Source: Agaricus subrufescens
Lineage: Eukaryota; Basidiomycota; Agaricomycetes; Agaricales; Agaricaceae
Direction: 5' to 3'
Length of the DNA: 64,000 nt
NCBI GenBank assembly: GCA_029945375.1
Contig: CM057065.1
Location: 310,001 to 374,000 of the forward strand
A program made the position numbers and the translations under genes. Shown in pieces: positions 58,626 to 64,000 of the stretch. The notes under the pieces were generated by a model that was given only the letters and a program-made list of their open reading frames with translations, did no database searches and had not been told where the DNA came from. Every line of letters begins with the position of its first letter. The first letter of the stretch is position 1.

Positions 58626-59699
58626 ATGTCAGGCAAGCCTTCACCACTTCCAGCAAATCGTAGCCCGTCTTGGTTTTCTCGCTCTAAGAATCGTGTTTCT
58701 TCTGTCCTCTCACCTGCGTCTGCTCGTCGTTCATGGCGTCCACTTACCCCTGAGGACAACACATCAAGGCTGGACACTACGCCTGCTGATCCTGCCCATG
58801 TTTACGCATTACCTGCCTCTGCATCACCTAGCCTCCAACCCTCCGACGGTGCTCATCACTTAAGAGACTCTTCTTTCGATCAACCATGCACCTCCTTTGA
58901 AACTGCTCGGATTTGGGATATGATCGATGATCGACGGAACGTCAAAGGTCCCAACCGTCAATGATTATGATTCGGTAAATGATGGAGTAACACCAGTGGC
59001 TGTGAGCCCGAGCGGGCAATGTGTTGCTGTTGGTCATCTGGATACCGTTGTACAGTTTTGGGATATTACTACTGGTACGTTGCTGGAGAACCTGATAGAG
59101 CGTAAGGATTTTGTTTATGGCGTCGCTTTAATCCTGACGGAAGGGGGCTCGTGAGTGGAAGTTTGGATAACACATTGAAGTATTGGGACGTTAGTACTCT
59201 TGGTCTGGCGGTCGTTCAAAGTTTGTCGTGGCGCATGCTACAAAGGGTAAGGATGTAAAGAAGGATGATAAAGGATGTCCTTGTGCAATGAATTCGATCG
59301 GCCATAAAGTGAGATTCTCTCTCCTCCCACTTCTTTCTTTTTTTTGCTGATTATCGGTAAAAAGACTTTGTGTTAGTGTATCAACTTCAAATGATGGGCA
59401 GTGGATTGTATCTGGGCCTAAAGATCGGAGTATACACTTTTGGGATGCCAGGAATGCGATTGTGCAATGTAAGGTCCAGGGTCACAGCAATGCTGGTAGG
59501 TTTCCTGTATCTCGCCCGCTTGGTTCCCTTCTCAGGCAAAAAATTTGCGGTGGTTATTTCATTTGTTATGTGTCTAGTAGGAAACCATTTGGCAACTGGA
59601 AGCGTGGATTAGCGAGCAAGGATTTGTAAGTATATGAATATTGAGTTATACTTGTTTCTGATCTTGTTCGTTTCTGTAGGGAGTTAAGGTCCAGTATGA
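58626..59699 (+). pseudogene. Relic F: NLR-type leader joined to Tup1 WD40 repeats
   Basis: Begins with an ATG encoding MSGKPSPL and a Ser/Pro-rich leader very similar to that of relic G. After SSFDQPCTSFE it passes directly, without a NACHT domain, into TARIWDMIDD, the start of a late Tup1 blade. The frame is then broken: NDGVTPVAVSPSGQCVAV is in another phase, and [13 protein letters not shown] sequence follows a further shift. The last copied pieces resemble the final Tup1 exons, including the terminal WSY exon region near 59678-59699. I read it as a copy of a NACHT-Tup1 gene that lost its middle by deletion. Confidence 0.7.
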
Positions 59700-60145
59700 T
59701 ACGTTAAGCTCTTTCACTTTGTCATTCTTTATATCGTGTTTATCTTCGTTTCGTGGCCTTGGAGAAGTTACTTGACTACGACAAGGAGGGACTCCGGGAA
59801 TACTGATCACGAGGTCTCTGGCCACGCACCATCTTCTTCACCAGTGTTCAGTACTCCAGTGTTCATCTTGCATCGGAGGCCCAACATTTCTACCCTGTCT
59901 TCACTTGCTACAAATTTGGTCCACTCTAGCGTTTACTCCAGCGTTAGGGGGACCTGTTAAAATCTTGTAACGATTCCTCATGTCAAGATCTTTGGCTCGC
60001 CCTCCTCCGACCAAGTACTCGGTGACTTGCAGGGCAGCAATTACGTCACGCAAGCAAATTTAGGGCTTGGATTGGCTCATTCAAAAGTCGCACGGGCTGA
60101 TATACCCTCCAACAGGCACTGCTCTTTTTGCCTTATTCGTGCCGG

Positions 60146-63100
60146 ATGTCAGGCAAGCCCCCACCCCTTTCGAAATACCGCACCCCGTCTTGGATTTCTC
60201 GCTTTAAGAATCGTGTTCCTTCTACGCTGTCACCTAACTCTAATCGTCGCTTACGGCATACACCTGAACCCGAGTCTGCGGCTGCTGATCCTGCCCATGT
60301 ACACTCTATTGTTGACACCTTACCTGCCCCTCCGACACCTAGCCTTCAGGCTCCCGTCAATGCTCATTATTCAAGTGCCTCTTCCGTGTCTCCTCCATTT
60401 CAACCCCCCATGGCAACATACAGTCTCATCCAAATTCGGCTCAATGGCGAACAGTGAGTATTTCTCTCAGGCACCTGAACTTTCTGTAGCCAACAAATTC
60501 CTCACTGTCGACAGTATCGAAATTCGGGCATATTCAGTGGTTCTTCAGAATTTTCTATAACAGGCGTTAACACATTTATTGACCACGTCGGTCCGGACAA
60601 TTGTAAGAAATACTGTGTCATGAGTCATCTATACTAACTATTTTGTTCATTATTTTTGGAGAAGCTCCTACAGGAGACAATACGTGGAGCAGAATTTGAC
60701 TCTTCTGATTGCGACCCGCCACCACGCTGTCATCCGGGGACTCGCCCTTCAATTATACAACGATGCCTCGATTTCATTAACAACTTGGATGACAAGGAAA
60801 AGACGCGTTGGGTAGTTGGCCCTCCTGGAGTTGGAAAGTCAGCGGTAATGCAGATTGTCGCTGAACAGACCGCTGATAGTTTCATTTTTGCATCGATATT
60901 TTTTTCCGTCAACGAACGTCAAAACGGATCAAAAACGTTCACGACTATCGCATATCAGATGGCTGTCAAGCGTAAACCGTACCGTCCATTTCTTCAGGAT
61001 GAAATCAGCAGGGATCCTGACCCTCCTCGAAAAGCGCTCTCAACACAGTTCGACAAGTTCGTAGTTGAACCATTCGTGCACCAGCACCTATTCGATCATA
61101 CTCAACAGTTCCTCGTACTTATTGATGGACTGGACGAGTGCAATGATCCCCTTACCCAACGAAATCTGCTCGACCTGATTTCGAATTTTTGCATTTCATA
61201 CCGTACCTCGCCGGTGGTGTGGATTGTGACCAGTCGACCAGAACCCCACATTGCTTTATTCTTCAGTAAGGCCGAGGTCAAACCTGCGTATACAAAGAAA
61301 ATATTGTGATAGATTCTGAAGAGGGGCGTCGAGATGTTGAAGCCTATCTCCGCAATGAGCTGGGAAAAGTTCAATCCGCCTCCATTACAATGCAACGCAA
61401 GGGGTACTGGGCTTCCAAACTCGATTTACTCAAAGTCGCTACAGCCTCGGGAGGGCTGTTCGCCTATGCTTCGACGGTTGTCAAGTATATTGACGACCTT
61501 GTCTACGGATCTCCAACATCTCAGCTTCGCGATGTACTCATGGCCATCGACGGGACCCATAATATGATAGGTTGAAGAATCACCCTTCGCCCAACTCGGC
61601 GCCTTATATGACCGGATACTCTGCAAAGTTCCTGATCATACAAATCACATTGGGAGTGCCTCTCACAAACACGTTGGAATGTCGAAGCATGCCCTTCCTG
61701 TTTGCGACGTTTTTATCGTCATCTCATAGACGATCCAGACCAAACAGCTACCGTTTTCTTTGATTAGACTGGATTATGTTATGTAGAAGTCGCTTTTGTT
61801 GACCCCGAAGATGGAGTTTCACAGTAGAGGTACCGATTCCTGCATTCTGGAATTCCTTCAAGTTCTGCGGTTTCGGTCAGTCCCGGAACTATAGATCTTG
61901 GTTTACTTACAGGACCAAGAGGTCTACCTGCTTTCACTGAGCCACTTCCTCTCGCTGATCCTCCTTCCGGTGGTCGTCCATACCTGAGTCACTCCACTTG
62001 GGGCACAACTGCTATTAGTCTTCCTGCGGACGACAATCAAGCTTTCCCAGACGACGTTAATATTCGTACCATGGACCCCGCCTTGAAGAAGGAAGGCACT
62101 GATTGGTTCGCCATTTTTAACCCTAAAGTCAAAAGACAGCTCGACATCTCTCCCGTGCATACCTTGTTGCATGACAGGTCAGTCATCGAATACTGTTTAT
62201 TGCTGCTTGTCCGTTCTGATCAATCACCTTAGTGTTGTTTGCTGTGTCCGATTTTCACCTGATGGTAAATATCTCGCGACAGGGTGCAACCGGACTGCCC
62301 AAGTCTATGATACTAAGACTGGTGAGAAGACGTGGTACGTCAGCAGTCCCAAAGTGTCGGGTCATACTTCTTCCTTATACCATCGCCAGCGTGTTTGTCG
62401 ATGAGGCCGCAGGGCAATTGGATCTTTATATACGAAGCTTGTGTTTCAGTCCTGATAGTAGATTCCTTGCAACGGCCGCTGAAGACGCACAAATTCGGGT
62501 AAGGATCATTTTAGAGTGTCGTGCCCTTTCGAAACGCTCATAATGGTACGATAAAGATCTGGGATATCACCAAAAATCGCATCCGCAATGTGCTCCATGG
62601 TCATGAACAGGAAGTCTGTGCGTTAGATTTTTCAAGCGATGGACACTTCCTTGTTTCTTGTTCCGGTGATAAAACTGCTCAGATTTGGGATATGATCGAC
62701 GGAACGTCCAAGGTCCTAACCATCAACAATTATCATTCTGTAAATGATAATGTGGGGGCGACATCAGTGGCTGTAAATCCGAACGGGCAATATGTTGCTG
62801 TTGATCATCTGGATTCCATCGTACGGGTTTGGGATATCGCTACTGGTACATTGGTGGAGAATCTGAGAGGGCACAAAGATTCTATTTATAGCGTGGCTTT
62901 TACCCCTGATCATGGAAGGGGGCTTGTGAGTGGAAGTTTGGATAACACATTGAAATATTGGGATGTTAGTGCTCTTGGTGATGGTCGTCGTTTGGAGGGT
63001 GGTGTGGCGCTTCCGACAAGCGGTAAGGATGGAAAGAGGGATTGTAAAGGAAGTCCTTGTACAATGAATTTGATCGGCCATAAAGTGAGAACCTCTCTCC

Positions 63101-63575
63101 TCCTATTTCTTTCTTTTCTTGCTGATTGGCGGTAAAAGAACTTTGTGTTAAGCGTAACAGCCTCACAAAGTGGGCAGTGGATTGTTTCGGGGTCTAAAGA
63201 CCGTAGCATACACTTTTGGGATGCCAATAATGCGATTGTGCAATGCAAGGTCCAGGGTCACCGCAATTCTGGTAGGTTTCCTGTGTCTCGCCTGCTTGGT
63301 TCCCTTCTCAGGCAAAAAAATTGCGGTAATTATTTCAGTTGCTATGAGTCCAGTAGGAAACTTTTTGGCAACTGGAAGCGGGGATTGGCGGGCAAGGATT
63401 TGTACGTATATGCATATTGACTTGCGCTTTATCTCTGATCTTTTCTTTTTCTGTAGGGAGTTATGGTTCAGTATGCTACGTTGAGCCTTTTCGCCTTGAC
63501 ATTATTCATATCATATTTATTCTTGTTTTGCGGCCTTGGAGAGGTTACTTTACTATAACCAGGACGGAACATTGA
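60146..63575 (+). pseudogene. Relic G: NLR-type leader - NACHT - Tup1 WD40 propeller
   Basis: The leader exon MSGKPPPLSKYRTPSW is followed, after an intron, by IFSGSSEFSITGVNTF, the usual NLR start motif. The NACHT part (60659-61300) has DPPPRCHPGTR, Walker A GPPGVGKSAVMQ, Walker B FLVLIDGLDEC and TSRPEPH. The frame breaks near 61290 (before IDSEEGRRDVEAYL) and again near 61575 (before PFAQLGALYDRIL). From about 61914 a nearly complete Tup1 linker and propeller follows: [57 protein letters not shown] and SGDWRARI. The splice sites largely match those of TUP1. The TUP1 stop TGA is TGC here, so translation would continue to 63575. The NACHT half is probably dead; the WD40 half looks better preserved. 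Confidence 0.72.
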
Positions 63576-63689
63576 TCACAATGTAACTGATAACACTTCT
63601 TCTTCACCCCTCCGAGGCTCAACACTTCTAGCAGTGGTTCGTTTTTGAATATGCCTTGCAATCTATCTCTGTTCTAGTCCAAATATAGT

Positions 63690-63971
63690 ATCGTGACCTG
63701 CGTCTGGATCTCACCTGATAGTCAACATATTACACCGGCTTGTAATTGGACGACTCAAATCTATGACACGAAGGCGGGTCAGAAGACGTGGTGAAAAGTT
63801 GATTACTGGTTATCAGCTAATTTATTAACGTCATCATCAGTGCGCTTATCGATGAGACTGTCGGAAAAACAAGAGACTATTATCTTCCCACTGTATTTTT
63901 CAGCCCTTTTGGAAGATATCTTACACTTGAGCAGGGGGACAATCGACAAATCCGCGTGAGAATCATTTATT
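63690..63971 (+). pseudogene. Relic H: degenerate Tup1 fragment, cut by the window end
   Basis: Reads IVTCVWISPDSQHITPACN and TQIYDTKAGQKTW, then after an intron LIDETVGKT and FFSPFGRYL. These are the equivalents of TUP1 exons 5 and 6. Sequence between 63540 and 63620 resembles that after relic F, so the array probably continues beyond the window. Confidence 0.6.
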
Positions 63972-64000
63972 GACACTACATCTCTTCAATCACTGATCGC

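Overview
The window looks like nuclear DNA of an agaricomycete (mushroom-forming) basidiomycete. Most genes are cut by many short introns (about 45-75 nt, GT-AG) whose phases close exactly. The gene content fits too: a flavocytochrome cellobiose dehydrogenase, a Tup1 co-repressor, the TKL-type kinase expansion typical of mushrooms, NACHT (NLR/STAND-like) ATPases and Plavaka-type transposases. The species cannot be named from the sequence. All gene models were spliced by eye from homology, reading frame and splice signals.

Layout. 0-3.8 kb: two TKL-type pseudokinases (+). 5-10.6 kb: a small protein, a 1,009-residue CCCH zinc-finger protein and a ribokinase (+). 10.7-12.5 kb: stand-alone TKL kinase A (-). 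12.6-27.5 kb: a decayed repeat island with two Plavaka/CACTA-like transposase genes, an ORF1-only non-LTR retroelement nested in the first, remnants of several unknown genes, a CCDC97-like remnant, tandem repeats and a casein kinase 1 pseudogene. 28-31 kb: two uncharacterised genes. 31.8-37.6 kb: tandem genes B and C, each a NACHT ATPase fused in frame to the same TKL kinase (-). 39.6-42.7 kb: cellobiose dehydrogenase (+), followed by a MITE. 43.5-46.3 kb: kinase D, fused to a coiled-coil plus a C-terminal WDPDRF-motif domain (-). 47.3 kb: a small secreted cysteine-rich protein. 49-52 kb: kinase E, fused in frame to a Tup1 WD40 propeller (-). 52.7-54.6 kb: an L-fuconate dehydratase-like enolase-superfamily gene. 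54.9-57.5 kb: the genuine TUP1 gene. 58.6-64 kb: a decaying tandem array joining an NLR-type leader, a NACHT domain and more Tup1 WD40 copies (+).

The most striking content is combinatorial. One kinase core, with identical intron positions in five paralogues, stands alone (A), follows a NACHT ATPase (B, C), precedes a coiled-coil/WDPDRF tail (D) or precedes a Tup1 propeller (E). Next to TUP1, NACHT modules are also joined to Tup1 propellers. E is an intact 780-codon reading frame over 13 exons. Its Tup1 half keeps the introns of TUP1 and even recognisable intron sequence, so the copying was recent and at the DNA level. This resembles a receptor or signalling locus building new kinase-NACHT-WD40 combinations, with a conserved co-repressor as donor of the propeller. 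That function is inference. The gene structures are read directly from the sequence.
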